Assembly: GCA_002733415.1 (NCBI GenBank)
Contig: NVVR01000021.1
Span: 1,153 to 54,666, forward strand
Length of the DNA: 53,514 bases
Source of the DNA: Kordia sp.
GTDB lineage: Bacteria > Bacteroidota > Bacteroidia > Flavobacteriales > Flavobacteriaceae
Direction: 5' to 3'
Shown here piece after piece: positions 43,203 to 51,647 of this stretch. The translations under genes were made by a program, and so were the position numbers. The notes under the pieces were generated by a model. That model saw only the letters and a list, made by a program, of their open reading frames with translations. It was not told the DNA's origin and searched no databases. Positions within the stretch are counted from its first letter, which is position 1. Each line of letters begins with the position of its first letter.

Positions 43203-43447
43203 TTTTTTTCTTTTATGCCTAGGTTTCGTAGGCTCATGCCCAAATATCAAGCCCTTATGCCTTTTTTTTTAGAATTTACATATTCTTTACTCAACTTTGA
43301 ATTGTAGAATGATATAAAATAACAGAGTTCTGGAATAAATACTTGTTTTAAAGTCGGGTATTTCTACTCTAAAAAATATTCCATTATCATTCGATATTTT
43401 TAGCGTAATAAAACAAATCAATTGAATATTAATTAAATTTTTAAACT
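43203..43447. other. Leader region of the three-gene cassette
   Basis: About 240 bp of AT-rich DNA precedes the first gene. It has T-runs and a pair of words, TTTTATGCCTAGG and CTCATGCCC, and no reading frame. It probably carries the operon's own promoter, but I cannot point to one convincing match. Confidence 0.35.
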
Positions 43448-43795
43448 ATGTCTGATTCAAAACTTCCTCAATTATCTAAAACTCAACTTGCAGCAATAGA
43501 CCTTATGATTACTCACATGGAAGAATCTGGTAAAACTGTAGCTGATTCTTTTTTGGACGGTATTGTCAATGCAATAGGTAAGGCAGTAGATAACATTTTG
43601 CATCAAGTGGTCAATACTAGACTTCATAATGTTGATATTGATGTGTGTGTAGAAGCGATGTCGTTGGAAAGCAAATCTGGCAAGAAGTTTCTCGCTTTTA
43701 TCGATGACTTGGAAAGTGATAAGGATGATGATGCTCAGAAGGGTGGTTTAACTCTTGACCAACTCATAGAGATAAGAAATGAGTATAATTCATAA
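43448..43795 (+). CDS. Small acidic protein, first gene of the HTTM cassette
   Basis: This 115-aa soluble, acidic, helical protein has no signal peptide or membrane segment. It includes an amphipathic stretch, about residues 38-60 (GIVNAIGKAVDNILHQVVNT), a single Cys67 and a Lys/Asp-rich tail (SDKDDDAQKGGLTLDQL). I recognise no family. Its stop codon overlaps the start of the next gene by 1 base (TAATG), so the two are translationally coupled. The GG near residues 98-99 sits too close to the end to be a standard double-Gly leader site. As the first gene beside an HTTM-type protein, it could be a precursor or substrate, but this is inference. Confidence 0.72.
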   Translation: MSDSKLPQLSKTQLAAIDLMITHMEESGKTVADSFLDGIVNAIGKAVDNILHQVVNTRLHNVDIDVCVEAMSLESKSGKKFLAFIDDLESDKDDDAQKGGLTLDQLIEIRNEYNS

Positions 43796-44310
43796 TGATG
43801 CTCGTTGTTGTTATAGTAATTTTAGTTCTGTTTTCTGTCATTAGTGTTCTGAATCAGATTAGTCCAATAAACAAAACGTTAGCGAAATTAGATCATTTAA
43901 GGCTTTGGCCGTCTTACTCATTTTTCGCTCCTAAGCCTATGGTGATTGATTTTAGGCTCGTTTATAAATTGGTTGACACACAAAATTCGGAATGGATGGA
44001 AATCCCTTTCACTTCAGGGACCGCACCTCTTGGAAAGTTTCTGATTCATCCCGATAAATATTATGTCAAAGGGATTATAGATTCTTGTTCTTTGCTCATG
44101 TATGAGTATGGAGAACTTAGCAAAGAGAAGAAAAATTATATTCAGGCTTCTGTTCATTACTTAAATCTATTGGTGCTTGTGTCAGATAAAGCGCAAAAAG
44201 AAAATGGAAGTACTGATGTAAAAGTTCAATTCGCAATTGTTTCTTCTGAGAATAAAGATGAACTCAAATTACAACAAATCAATTTTCTGTCTTTGTCACA
44301 TCAATTTTAA
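43795..44310 (+). CDS. Single-TM protein with WPxYxFFAPKP motif
   Basis: This 171-aa protein has one N-terminal membrane helix (about 1-20, VVVIVILVLFSVISVL). The periplasmic or cytosolic domain begins LRLWPSYSFFAPKPMVIDFR. A Trp followed by FFAPxP after one TM recalls partner proteins of HTTM/gamma-carboxylase-like membrane enzymes and, more distantly, the SdpA type. The remaining ~130 residues have no known motif. It is translationally coupled to the upstream small gene and is 15 bp ahead of the HTTM-like gene, strongly suggesting one operon. Topology and function are unproven. Confidence 0.72.
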   Translation: MMLVVVIVILVLFSVISVLNQISPINKTLAKLDHLRLWPSYSFFAPKPMVIDFRLVYKLVDTQNSEWMEIPFTSGTAPLGKFLIHPDKYYVKGIIDSCSLLMYEYGELSKEKKNYIQASVHYLNLLVLVSDKAQKENGSTDVKVQFAIVSSENKDELKLQQINFLSLSHQF

Positions 44311-44325
44311 AACCAAAGAACCCCA

Positions 44326-45105
44326 ATGAATATAGAATTACTATATCTGATTAGTGTTACAATTTTCTTATTGTCAAGTATTGTTTTATGCGTGGAGCAG
44401 ATGCTAATACCCCATCAATACATTAATTTCACCTATTTAAGTCATAAACGCTCAAATAAGCTGCAGTTTTGGCGGATTTTTCATTTTATCCTGATTGTAT
44501 TAGGGTGCTTGTCGTTATTTCTGATTTGGCTTCTTGGTTTAACCGTAGGATCAAAAATATGCTTAGTAGCATTTGTTGGTATAATGTATTTCTTGCATTT
44601 GCACAGAACTATCGGCAAAGATGGTGCTGACCTGCTGAGGATGGTTATTGCATTTATTATGGTTTTATGTCTTTTGGTCGAAGACAGTATAGGAAAACAA
44701 TTGTTTCTTGCATTCACAGGCTTTCAAATATTGCTGGGTTATACCACTTCAGGAACGCTAAAGTTACTTTCACCCTATTGGAGAAAGGGAGATGTCTTGG
44801 CTCCCATTCTTAGTACTTATTCTTTTGGTCACCCAACTTTTTCAAAATGGTTATATGCTAATCCGAGGATAGAATTTTTTTTTTGTTATATGTCGATTGT
44901 CAGTATGCTATCGGTCATTGTTTGCTTTATTTTCCCGCACCAGATGCCAATAATAATTGCTCTATCAATCATGTTATCTTTTCATCTCACTGTCACATTT
45001 CTTATGGGATTGAATGATTTTTTATGGGTATTCCCTGCCTGTTACCCAGGAGTATTGTATTTGCATTTTATGTATAGTAGCTTTATTATTCCACTACTTC
45101 AATAA
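44326..45105 (+). CDS. HTTM-like (vitamin-K carboxylase-related) membrane protein
   Basis: This 259-aa protein has about seven hydrophobic segments. The segment GYTTSGTLKLLSPYWRKGDV resembles the HTTM/SdpB pattern, in which a Gly/Lys loop and a WxxG follow a helix. Further family-like positions are HRTIGKDGADLL and FFFCYMSIVSMLSVIVCFIF. HTTM proteins include SdpB, needed to mature an antimicrobial peptide, and VKGC-like enzymes. Here it is smaller than VKGC and is the last of a three-gene cassette whose other members are a small protein and a FAPKP protein. Assignment is by motif, and the enzymatic activity is unknown. Confidence 0.7.
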   Translation: MNIELLYLISVTIFLLSSIVLCVEQMLIPHQYINFTYLSHKRSNKLQFWRIFHFILIVLGCLSLFLIWLLGLTVGSKICLVAFVGIMYFLHLHRTIGKDGADLLRMVIAFIMVLCLLVEDSIGKQLFLAFTGFQILLGYTTSGTLKLLSPYWRKGDVLAPILSTYSFGHPTFSKWLYANPRIEFFFCYMSIVSMLSVIVCFIFPHQMPIIIALSIMLSFHLTVTFLMGLNDFLWVFPACYPGVLYLHFMYSSFIIPLLQ

Positions 45106-45162
45106 GCACCGTCTTAAAGAAATCTATAATTTGTGAGCTGTTTTTCGTTTCATACATATTAA

Positions 45163-45215
45163 GCATAATGGTTTTAATAAACGGTCGTTTTAATGCCGTT
45201 TATTTTCTGTTAGTA
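45163..45215. other. attC-like site R6 (short type, left box mutated)
   Basis: The left box GCATAAT has AAT where AAC is expected. The right box GTTAGTA lies at 45209-45215. The perfect hairpin AATAAACGG/CCGTTTATT surrounds the apex TCGTTTTAATGC shared with R1, and its total length (53 bp) is identical to R1. The AAT change suggests a recent point mutation in an otherwise valid site. Confidence 0.68.
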
Positions 45216-46936
45216 ACAGTTTCTCTTTTGAATACAGTTGTACCTTCCTTTATAGTTTCTAGAACAGTTATTTCTTTTATTTCATCAAGTTTAACCTTGA
45301 GGGGGTTTGCATCGAGAATAACTAAATCAGCCAATTTTCCTGCTTCAAGCGTACCTTTTGAATCTTCTTCGAAATGTTGATATGCCGACCATTCAGTAAT
45401 GCATTTTAAAGCTTCATAAGGAGTTAATTTTTCATTCTCACCGATAATTTCTCCTGATCTCGAAACGCGGTTTACTGCAGTCCATATTACTCGCATCAAA
45501 TTGGGCAAGGCCACTGGAGCATCAGTATGGATAGTGATTTTTAAACCCTTATTTAACGCAGTCCTTGTTGGACTGATTTTATTCCCCAAGCTGTCACCGA
45601 TTAATTCCTTGTGCCAATCGCCCCAGTAAAAGGTGTGCAAGGGAAAAAGAGAAGCGATAATGTTCAGATTTTTAAATTCATCTAGCTGATCTTCTCGCAC
45701 GTATTGACCATGTATGAGAACATCTCTTCTGCCTTCATTTCCATATTTATTAGTTACCTTTTTTAGAGCTCTAATCATTTGATCCATTGCGGCATCTCCA
45801 TTTGCATGAGTATGTATGGGCCAATTATTTTTAAAAGCCTTTTCATATATGAGTTCAACATCTTTATCAGTTGGTATAGCTGGATAACCTGAATAACCTT
45901 CATCAGCGCCTTCTGGAGGTATAAGATAGGGTTGGGTCCTCCATGCTGTTCTGCCTTGCGGTGACCCATCCAGTGTGAGTTTCATTCCTGCAATTCTGTA
46001 ATGGTTATTATAAGTCGAACTATACCATTCAGTGTTTAATAAGGAATCTGAAACTGAGTAATCAATATAGCTTACCACATCCAATTTTAAGAAACCAGTC
46101 TTTGCCGCATGCTCTATAAATAGATGAGAATTAGGCATTGCTCTTCCCTCTTGGGCTGTCGTATAGCCATACGATAATGCCATATCTTGCCCTGATTTCA
46201 TAAATGCTTTAACCGCCTCTTCATTTTTTGGAGCTAAAACCTTAGGCATTAAAGGTATAGCAGCCAATTCTTCTAAAACACCATTCGGTTCGTTTGTTCC
46301 CGGAATTCTTCTTATCACACCACCTTCAGGATTGGGAGTTTCCGAATTGATATTTAATAGCTCTAAGCCTTTGCTATTAACAACGCAAAAGTGACCCGAG
46401 ATATGTATTATCATTACCGGATGTTCTTCTGATACTTTATCCAAGTCCTCTTTAGTAGGGAATCTTTTTTCTTCTAAAACAGAGTCGTCAAATCCCATTC
46501 CGAATATCCAGCCGGTGAGCTCAATATTTTCAGGTGTCGACCAAGCCTTCAAGATTTCTATTAAGGAATTTATATTGTTTGCACCTGCATCTGGGGGTGG
46601 GAGGATTTGTGCGCCTATTGCTTGACTAGGAAACCCAGCGAAATGTGCGTGTGCATCTATGAAACCAGGTAACAAAGTTTTACCATTAAGATTTACTTTT
46701 CTAGCTGATGGGAATAACTCTTTAGACTCGGAAAGATCTCCTACGAATACAATAGAATCTGAATCTGTAACTATCGCTTCAACATAATTCGGTTCAGACC
46801 CCTGCATGGTGAGAATATCTCCTCCATAATAAAGGAGTTGAGTATCGGCTAGTTCTGAAGTTTTGACTTCAGAGCAACCGGAGACAATTAGTATGGATAC
46901 TAAAAATGTTATTGAATTAATAATACTTTTTCTCAT
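45200..46936 (-). CDS. Amidohydrolase (Amidohydro_3 / YtcJ-like), lipoprotein
   Basis: This 578-aa lipoprotein has a lipobox (LIVSGC, Cys21). The metal-dependent hydrolase motifs include DAHAHF (His96, His98), HTHANGDAAMDQM, the late HTDAPVALPNLM and the final GTLEAGKLADLVILDANPL that closes the beta-sandwich. It probably hydrolyses an amide or similar bond; YtcJ-like proteins are mostly uncharacterised. Its stop codon lies inside attC-like site R6, so the last residues (NRK) are set by neighbouring cassette DNA. The block starts GTTAGTAACA and ends TGTTGCTAAC, nearly complementary. Confidence 0.9.
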   Translation of the reverse strand: MRKSIINSITFLVSILIVSGCSEVKTSELADTQLLYYGGDILTMQGSEPNYVEAIVTDSDSIVFVGDLSESKELFPSARKVNLNGKTLLPGFIDAHAHFAGFPSQAIGAQILPPPDAGANNINSLIEILKAWSTPENIELTGWIFGMGFDDSVLEEKRFPTKEDLDKVSEEHPVMIIHISGHFCVVNSKGLELLNINSETPNPEGGVIRRIPGTNEPNGVLEELAAIPLMPKVLAPKNEEAVKAFMKSGQDMALSYGYTTAQEGRAMPNSHLFIEHAAKTGFLKLDVVSYIDYSVSDSLLNTEWYSSTYNNHYRIAGMKLTLDGSPQGRTAWRTQPYLIPPEGADEGYSGYPAIPTDKDVELIYEKAFKNNWPIHTHANGDAAMDQMIRALKKVTNKYGNEGRRDVLIHGQYVREDQLDEFKNLNIIASLFPLHTFYWGDWHKELIGDSLGNKISPTRTALNKGLKITIHTDAPVALPNLMRVIWTAVNRVSRSGEIIGENEKLTPYEALKCITEWSAYQHFEEDSKGTLEAGKLADLVILDANPLKVKLDEIKEITVLETIKEGTTVFKRETVTNRK

Positions 46937-46949
46937 AATTTAGTAGTTG

Positions 46950-47145
46950 TTGCTAACGTTTAATGTATGATTAGTTGCTCAGATAAAAGTAAAGATATTT
47001 CGATAAACAAAAGCCAATATTTGGATTTTTGTTTTAAGCTTTTTTGTCTAATAAAAACTATAATGTGAAAATTGGCGATTTCACAAATACAAAACTCCTT
47101 TTGGATTAAAGACTTGCCAGCAATGAATTATACATATTGTTAGCA
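46950..47145. other. attC-like site R7 (196 bp)
   Basis: The boxes TGCTAAC (46950-46956) and GTTAGCA (47139-47145) bound arms TAATGTATGA and TTATACATAT, complementary with gaps. The interior is AT-rich, with AAAGCCAATATTTGG and GGCGATTTC words like the long-type sites but without their perfect CCGCGG core. It separates the amidohydrolase block from a two-gene block. Confidence 0.7.
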
Positions 47146-47511
47146 ATAGTTTTTCAAATGACAAGCTTTAGTAAGTAAAGAAGTGACTTTTTTAATTGAT
47201 TAGAGAGGAGGTAGGCGCAGTCAAAAGGAACTCATTTTTGTACCTTAAAAAAGCAAGTGTGCTTAATTCCAGTGTTAATGGGTTTAAGTTGATAATAACT
47301 GACAAAATCTCCTACAAACAAACGTTTAAAAAATGTGACTACTGTCGGTGACTCAGATTAAACACTCAATGAAATGACTCTTTGTCGGACAAAATTCATA
47401 TAACTCTTTCCGTTTAAATCTTGTATTGAGTGGCATAGAACATTTTAATTGTTAGTTAATTGTAATATATATATTACTTTTGTTTTTTAATAAAGGAAAT
47501 TAACTAAAGGG
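47146..47511. other. Gene-free leader of the TSP3/TlpA cassette
   Basis: About 365 bp without a usable reading frame precede the lipoprotein gene. The only clear signal is the candidate promoter annotated at 47449-47482. The rest shows nothing I can name. Confidence 0.4.
47449..47482 (+). promoter_or_regulatory. Candidate Bacteroidota-type promoter
   Basis: TTG at 47449-47451 and TACTTTTG at 47475-47482 fit the flavobacterial consensus (TTG, about 20 bases, TAnnTTTG) with a 23-base gap, 29 bp ahead of the ATG at 47512. It suggests that this cassette carries its own promoter. Confidence 0.4.
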
Positions 47512-48615
47512 ATGAAAAAACTATTATTATTATTATTATTTGTAGCGATATTTATTTTTGCATGTTCAAATGATGAGAGCTCAAAAGAAAATGAAGTTGA
47601 GATCATTAATTCTGAAATTGATTCAGACGGTGATGGTATTAGTGATGATAACGAAACAAACAATGGCACTGATTTAAACGATCCATGTGATCCTGTACAA
47701 ATAGCAGGATATACGGCCTATACTGCTACAAATCAAATATGGGCAGCGGCAGATTGTGACGGGGATGGTGAAATAAATATCGATGAGCATACTAATAGTA
47801 CAGACCCTTATGATACTAACAGTGGAAATGATACTGACGGCGATGGTATTAGTGATGATGACGAAACAAATAATAGCACTGATTTAAACGATCCATGTGA
47901 TCCTGTACAAATAGCAGGATATACGGCCTATACTGCTACAAATCAAATATGGGCAGCGGCAGATTGTGACGGAGATGGTCAAGCGAATATCAATGAACAT
48001 TTTAATGGTACAGATCCTTATGATACTAATAGTGGAAATAATACTGTTATAGTACCTATAACTAATCCGGTTACAGGAAAAATATGGATGGATCGGAACT
48101 TAGGAGCTTCCCAAGCTGCAACAAGTCCTTATGACGCAGCCTCTTATGGCTATTTATACCAATGGGGGCGTGGTACTGACGGACACCAACGACGAACATC
48201 AAATACAATGAATATGGTAAGTAGTAGTGATACCCCTGGACATAACGTTTTTATAATTCATTATACTGATTGGCGCAGCCCACAAAACGATAACCTTTGG
48301 CAGGGTGTAAATGGAGTTAATAACCCTTGCCCAAGTGAGTATAGGTTGCCAACTGTAGCTGAGTTGCAAGAAGAACGCTTAAGCTGGGATAGTGATGCTT
48401 TTGCTTCTCCATTAAAATTACCGTTCGCGGGCTCACGAAACTGGAGTATAGATGGTTCTATCTACGGAGTCGGTACAATTGCGGGCTATTGGAGTAGTAC
48501 CGTAAGTAATATCGATACTCGTTCTCAGTACCTGCGCATTTTTTCAAGTGGCGCAGGACAAATAGATGGACAAGTTCGAGGTACTGGTTTCTCTGTTCGT
48601 TGCATTAAGGATTAA
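47512..48615 (+). CDS. Lipoprotein with thrombospondin type 3 repeats and FISUMP domain
   Basis: This 367-aa protein starts MKKLLLLLLFVAIFIFACSN (lipobox Cys18). Two 70-residue TSP3-like calcium-binding units follow, each with DGDGISDDxETNN and a LNDPCDPVQIAGYTAYTATN segment. A C-terminal FISUMP (Fib_succ_major) domain begins PVTGKIWMDRNLGASQAATS and ends in GFSVRCIKD. FISUMP domains occur on surface proteins, possibly ligand-binding, but are not functionally settled. The two TSP3 units are almost identical in DNA with a 210-bp period. It is the first of two genes in one cassette. Confidence 0.88.
   Translation: MKKLLLLLLFVAIFIFACSNDESSKENEVEIINSEIDSDGDGISDDNETNNGTDLNDPCDPVQIAGYTAYTATNQIWAAADCDGDGEINIDEHTNSTDPYDTNSGNDTDGDGISDDDETNNSTDLNDPCDPVQIAGYTAYTATNQIWAAADCDGDGQANINEHFNGTDPYDTNSGNNTVIVPITNPVTGKIWMDRNLGASQAATSPYDAASYGYLYQWGRGTDGHQRRTSNTMNMVSSSDTPGHNVFIIHYTDWRSPQNDNLWQGVNGVNNPCPSEYRLPTVAELQEERLSWDSDAFASPLKLPFAGSRNWSIDGSIYGVGTIAGYWSSTVSNIDTRSQYLRIFSSGAGQIDGQVRGTGFSVRCIKD
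47622..47981 (+). repeat. 210-bp tandem duplication inside the TSP3 gene
   Basis: GATTTAAACGATCCATGTGA at 47671 recurs at 47881. The surrounding DNA is nearly identical from GGTGATGGTATTAGTGATGA to GCAGCGGCAGATTGTGACGG, with changes mostly at a few codons. A period of exactly 70 codons keeps the frame. Confidence 0.88.
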
Positions 48616-48742
48616 TTTTTGACATGATACCATAACGTGATATAGGACAGTATGGGTATATACATTTCGGAAATTCTATTTTTTCACCTTCTTATTGTGA
48701 CCATAGTAGAAAAAGTTGATTTTTTTGAAAAAATAATGAATT

Positions 48743-50152
48743 ATGAGATTCATAATAAATGTAATTTTAATAGGTGCAATTTTAATAAGTCCAAGTTGTA
48801 GCACGAGTACTTTCCCTAAAACTATTGTCGGAAATTTGTCACTATTAGCTAATCAAAAAATAAAACTAGAGGGGTTCAATGGTCTGAAATCATATTCCAT
48901 TACATCTACAACCACAGATGCTAAAGGTAATTTCAAGCTCAATTATTCGAAGTTGGATTACGGAATGGGATATCTCATTTCTGAAAACAATAAATCTTTA
49001 TTTGTTGTTTTAAATGGGGAAGATGTTCACATCATAGGGGAAACACTAAGTAAAATTGAAGCTATTAAGGTTAAAAAAGGTCAGGAAAATCAATGGTTTG
49101 AGCAGTATGCTAAAGAGCATCCCCGCAGAGAACAGATTTTAAAAGCTTGGGATTATTTAGAGAAGGTTTACACGGCGGATTCCTTATTTTCTGTACAAAA
49201 TGTGCCAATAAAATCTATACAGCAAGAAAAACAACGTATCAAAAATGAAGATGCAGCTTTTTTAGAAAAACTACCTAAAGATAGCTACGTGAGCTGGTTT
49301 TTACCTATTCGTAAGCTGGCGAGTTCTGTCGCCACAATTGCACAGTATCGTAAGGAAGAAATACCAGCAACTATTGTAGCATTAAGGGCAATAGACTACA
49401 CTGATTTACGTCTATACAAAAGCGGCTTGTTAAAGACAGTTATAGAAAGCCATTTTTGGCTATTGGAAAATAGTGGGCACCCTTTGGATTCGGTGTTACT
49501 TGAAATGAAAATTAGCATAGATGGGATGATGGTAAATCTAATCAAAGACGAAAAAAAATTCAATGAGGTAAACAAATTTCTCTTTGAATTACTAGAACGC
49601 CATAGTTTGTTTCAGGCCTCCGAATACCTGGCAATAAAAGTCTTGAATGAAGACAGTTGTACAATTGATGATGATCTTGCTAAGCAATTGGAAAGCTATC
49701 GCGCTATGAGAAAAGGTAAAACGGCACCTGATATTGTTTTTAATGGAGATCGCTTTGCTTTGGGTTATAATCAGAGCACGTTTCCTAAAAAGCTATCCAG
49801 CATCAAAAGTAAGTATACGGTTGTGGTTTTCGGAGCTAGTTGGTGCCCAAAATGTAGTGAAGATCTACTTGAAATTTCAAGCCAATATACAAAATGGAAA
49901 GAACAGGGTATTGAGGTAGTATTTATTTCGCTAGATGAAGACAAAGAGAAGTATAATAATTTTGTAAAAATACTTCCATTTATTTCTGTTTGTGATTATC
50001 AAAAATGGAATAGCGATATTGTAAAGAATTACTACGTATTTGGTACACCAACAATTTATTTATTAAATGAATCCCGTACTATATTGTTGCGCCCAAATTC
50101 GGTGAAACAGTTGGATACATGGGTAGATTGGAATTTGCTAAGGAAGAGCTAA
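48743..50152 (+). CDS. TlpA-like thiol-disulfide oxidoreductase, lipoprotein
   Basis: This 469-aa exported protein has a lipobox (LISPSC, Cys19). An N-terminal beta-rich region (about 25-105) and a long helical middle follow. The C-terminal redoxin domain (about 350-460) has the active motif WCPKC (Cys368, Cys371) and the cis-Pro loop VFGTPTIYLLNES. It is of the Bacteroidota type that joins a peptidyl-prolyl or DUF4369-like N-terminus to a TlpA domain. It shares a cassette with the TSP3 lipoprotein, 127 bp apart on the same strand. Confidence 0.88.
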   Translation: MRFIINVILIGAILISPSCSTSTFPKTIVGNLSLLANQKIKLEGFNGLKSYSITSTTTDAKGNFKLNYSKLDYGMGYLISENNKSLFVVLNGEDVHIIGETLSKIEAIKVKKGQENQWFEQYAKEHPRREQILKAWDYLEKVYTADSLFSVQNVPIKSIQQEKQRIKNEDAAFLEKLPKDSYVSWFLPIRKLASSVATIAQYRKEEIPATIVALRAIDYTDLRLYKSGLLKTVIESHFWLLENSGHPLDSVLLEMKISIDGMMVNLIKDEKKFNEVNKFLFELLERHSLFQASEYLAIKVLNEDSCTIDDDLAKQLESYRAMRKGKTAPDIVFNGDRFALGYNQSTFPKKLSSIKSKYTVVVFGASWCPKCSEDLLEISSQYTKWKEQGIEVVFISLDEDKEKYNNFVKILPFISVCDYQKWNSDIVKNYYVFGTPTIYLLNESRTILLRPNSVKQLDTWVDWNLLRKS

Positions 50153-50314
50153 ATTAATTTTTGCTTATCAGGAATTAACGTTTTTAGTTCTTTAAGTTAT
50201 CGTTTAGGTTTTTCTCTCACTAATAAATTCTAACTAGTGAATACTATTTTCTTTTCGAAATATTGTTGTTTTTCGAGGTTGGATGGTATTTAAGTTCATA
50301 ATATTGCTAATTGT

Positions 50315-50382
50315 TGCCAACGTTTAGTATATGAAGCGTAGCCTGCCGTTAGGCGGCTATGATTTCATATACATTGTTATCT
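50315..50382. other. attC-like site R8 (68 bp, best-preserved fold)
   Basis: The boxes TGCCAAC (50315-50321) and GTTATCT (50376-50382) bound arms GTATATGAA and TTCATATAC, which pair perfectly. One or two extra bases are followed by CGTAGCC/GGCTATG and the apex TGCCGTTAGGC. The unpaired bases on one side only are the feature integron integrases use to choose the strand. This is the clearest attC-like hairpin in the window. Confidence 0.85.
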
Positions 50383-51417
50383 ACTATTTTTCTTTCTTAA
50401 AAAGTCTTTAATTTCTTTATAATATAATTCAGGTTGCTCTAAATCAATAAAGTGCCCTGCATTGGGTATGATTTTTAGCTTTGCACTATTACAAAGATTC
50501 ACATATTCATTGGTAAACCCCCATTTTTGATTGTCGTATTGACCTTTCAATATAAGAATAGGAATCTTCATTTGTCTCATTTTTTCACGCGGATCCTCTA
50601 TATAATTAAGACTCTTTAAAGTCATGATGTGAGCATAGTAGCCACCTCCACCTGACGATTCCTTTACTAGTGATGTATCATATAACGTTGACTTGTTAAG
50701 TGAACTATTAAGGTGCGTGAAAAAGTCGTCAACTTCTTTATCTGGGACTAACTTATTTCCAAGAATATATGCATACGATTTAATGCATTTATCTCTGAAT
50801 GTATAAACTTCCTTATTTCCATCTTGATTGGAATAAATAGGTTCTTTTATATTTAAACTGTCAGGAGGCCTTAATTCAGCGAGGCTCTTGTTTATGGGGA
50901 ATACAGGGCCTGGTCCAGTCATTATAATCTTCTCCACCTTATTCGGGTTGTCAATAGCAAAAAAAGTTGCTAAAACACTTCCCCATGATTGTCCGATTAA
51001 AATTACTTTCTCCGCTTCTATTTTTTTTATTATTTCCTGTAAATCTGATTTGTGCCGTTCTGCTGTATATTCCTCGATGTTGTCCAACCTTTCTGAACTT
51101 CCGCTACCAATTTGATCATAAGCGTAAATGTCATAACCATCCTCAGAAAAAGGCACAAGCATGCTTATCGTCTTTTCTGTTATAGCTCCACCTGGACCGC
51201 CATGTAAATATATTATCGGGTAGCTCTTTTTGGAACCTTTTGCATCAATAAGAATATAGCCAATCTTTGAACCCGTTGACAAATTCCAGTAATTCGTGTT
51301 GGCCATTTCTTTATAAGGCAACACATCATATTTCCGAGGATAAAATATATAAAGCAAGAAGGTTAGTACTCCTAGAAGAAATAAATATTTAGTAATTGAA
51401 ATTATTCTTTTCTTCAT
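50377..51417 (-). CDS. Alpha/beta hydrolase (S33 proline iminopeptidase-like)
   Basis: This 346-aa protein has an N-terminal membrane segment (about 7-27, ITKYLFLLGVLTFLLYIFY). The hydrolase fold follows, with the oxyanion loop HGGPGGAITE, the nucleophile elbow GQSWGS (Ser144), the Asp in KGQYDNQK and the His in AGHFIDLE. The PGGA start is typical of proline iminopeptidase-like enzymes, but the substrate is unknown. It is probably anchored and periplasmic. The TTA that gives its stop codon is part of the right box of attC-like site R8. The cassette ends GTTATCTAC and GTAGATAAC are perfectly complementary. Confidence 0.9.
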   Translation of the reverse strand: MKKRIISITKYLFLLGVLTFLLYIFYPRKYDVLPYKEMANTNYWNLSTGSKIGYILIDAKGSKKSYPIIYLHGGPGGAITEKTISMLVPFSEDGYDIYAYDQIGSGSSERLDNIEEYTAERHKSDLQEIIKKIEAEKVILIGQSWGSVLATFFAIDNPNKVEKIIMTGPGPVFPINKSLAELRPPDSLNIKEPIYSNQDGNKEVYTFRDKCIKSYAYILGNKLVPDKEVDDFFTHLNSSLNKSTLYDTSLVKESSGGGGYYAHIMTLKSLNYIEDPREKMRQMKIPILILKGQYDNQKWGFTNEYVNLCNSAKLKIIPNAGHFIDLEQPELYYKEIKDFLRKKNSR

Positions 51418-51442
51418 TTAAACTTTTTGGTTTTCCAATTGT

Positions 51443-51639
51443 AGATAACGTTTAGCTATGAATAGTACGGGGCAGAAAATCCACGGATTTTCGTGTCGGC
51501 ACAAGCCAAGAGCTTTTTGTTTTGATTTTAATTTTGTTGTTTTAAAAAAGCCAAATTAAAAGGTTTGGCGAAAAAGTAAAGATACACAAACCATCGGTTT
51601 AAGGGCTAAAACCCGTGTTATTTATAGGTGTTGTTAGGG
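51443..51639. other. attC-like site R9 (long type)
   Basis: The boxes AGATAAC (51443-51449) and GTTAGGG (51633-51639) bound the long element shared with L1, L2 and R2: outer arms CTATGAATAGTACGG against the CCGTGTTATTTATAG side, the core GAAAATCCACGGATTTTC (one change from perfect) and an AAATTAAAAGGTTT hairpin. Confidence 0.78.
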
Positions 51640-51647
51640 CACGTTTT

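Noticed and set aside
45168..45380. Plus-strand frame opposite the amidohydrolase end
   Set aside because: It lies entirely opposite a well-supported gene and begins inside site R6.
47487..47669. Minus-strand frame opposite the TSP3 lipoprotein start
   Set aside because: It is the shadow of the signal peptide and acidic repeat of the real gene.
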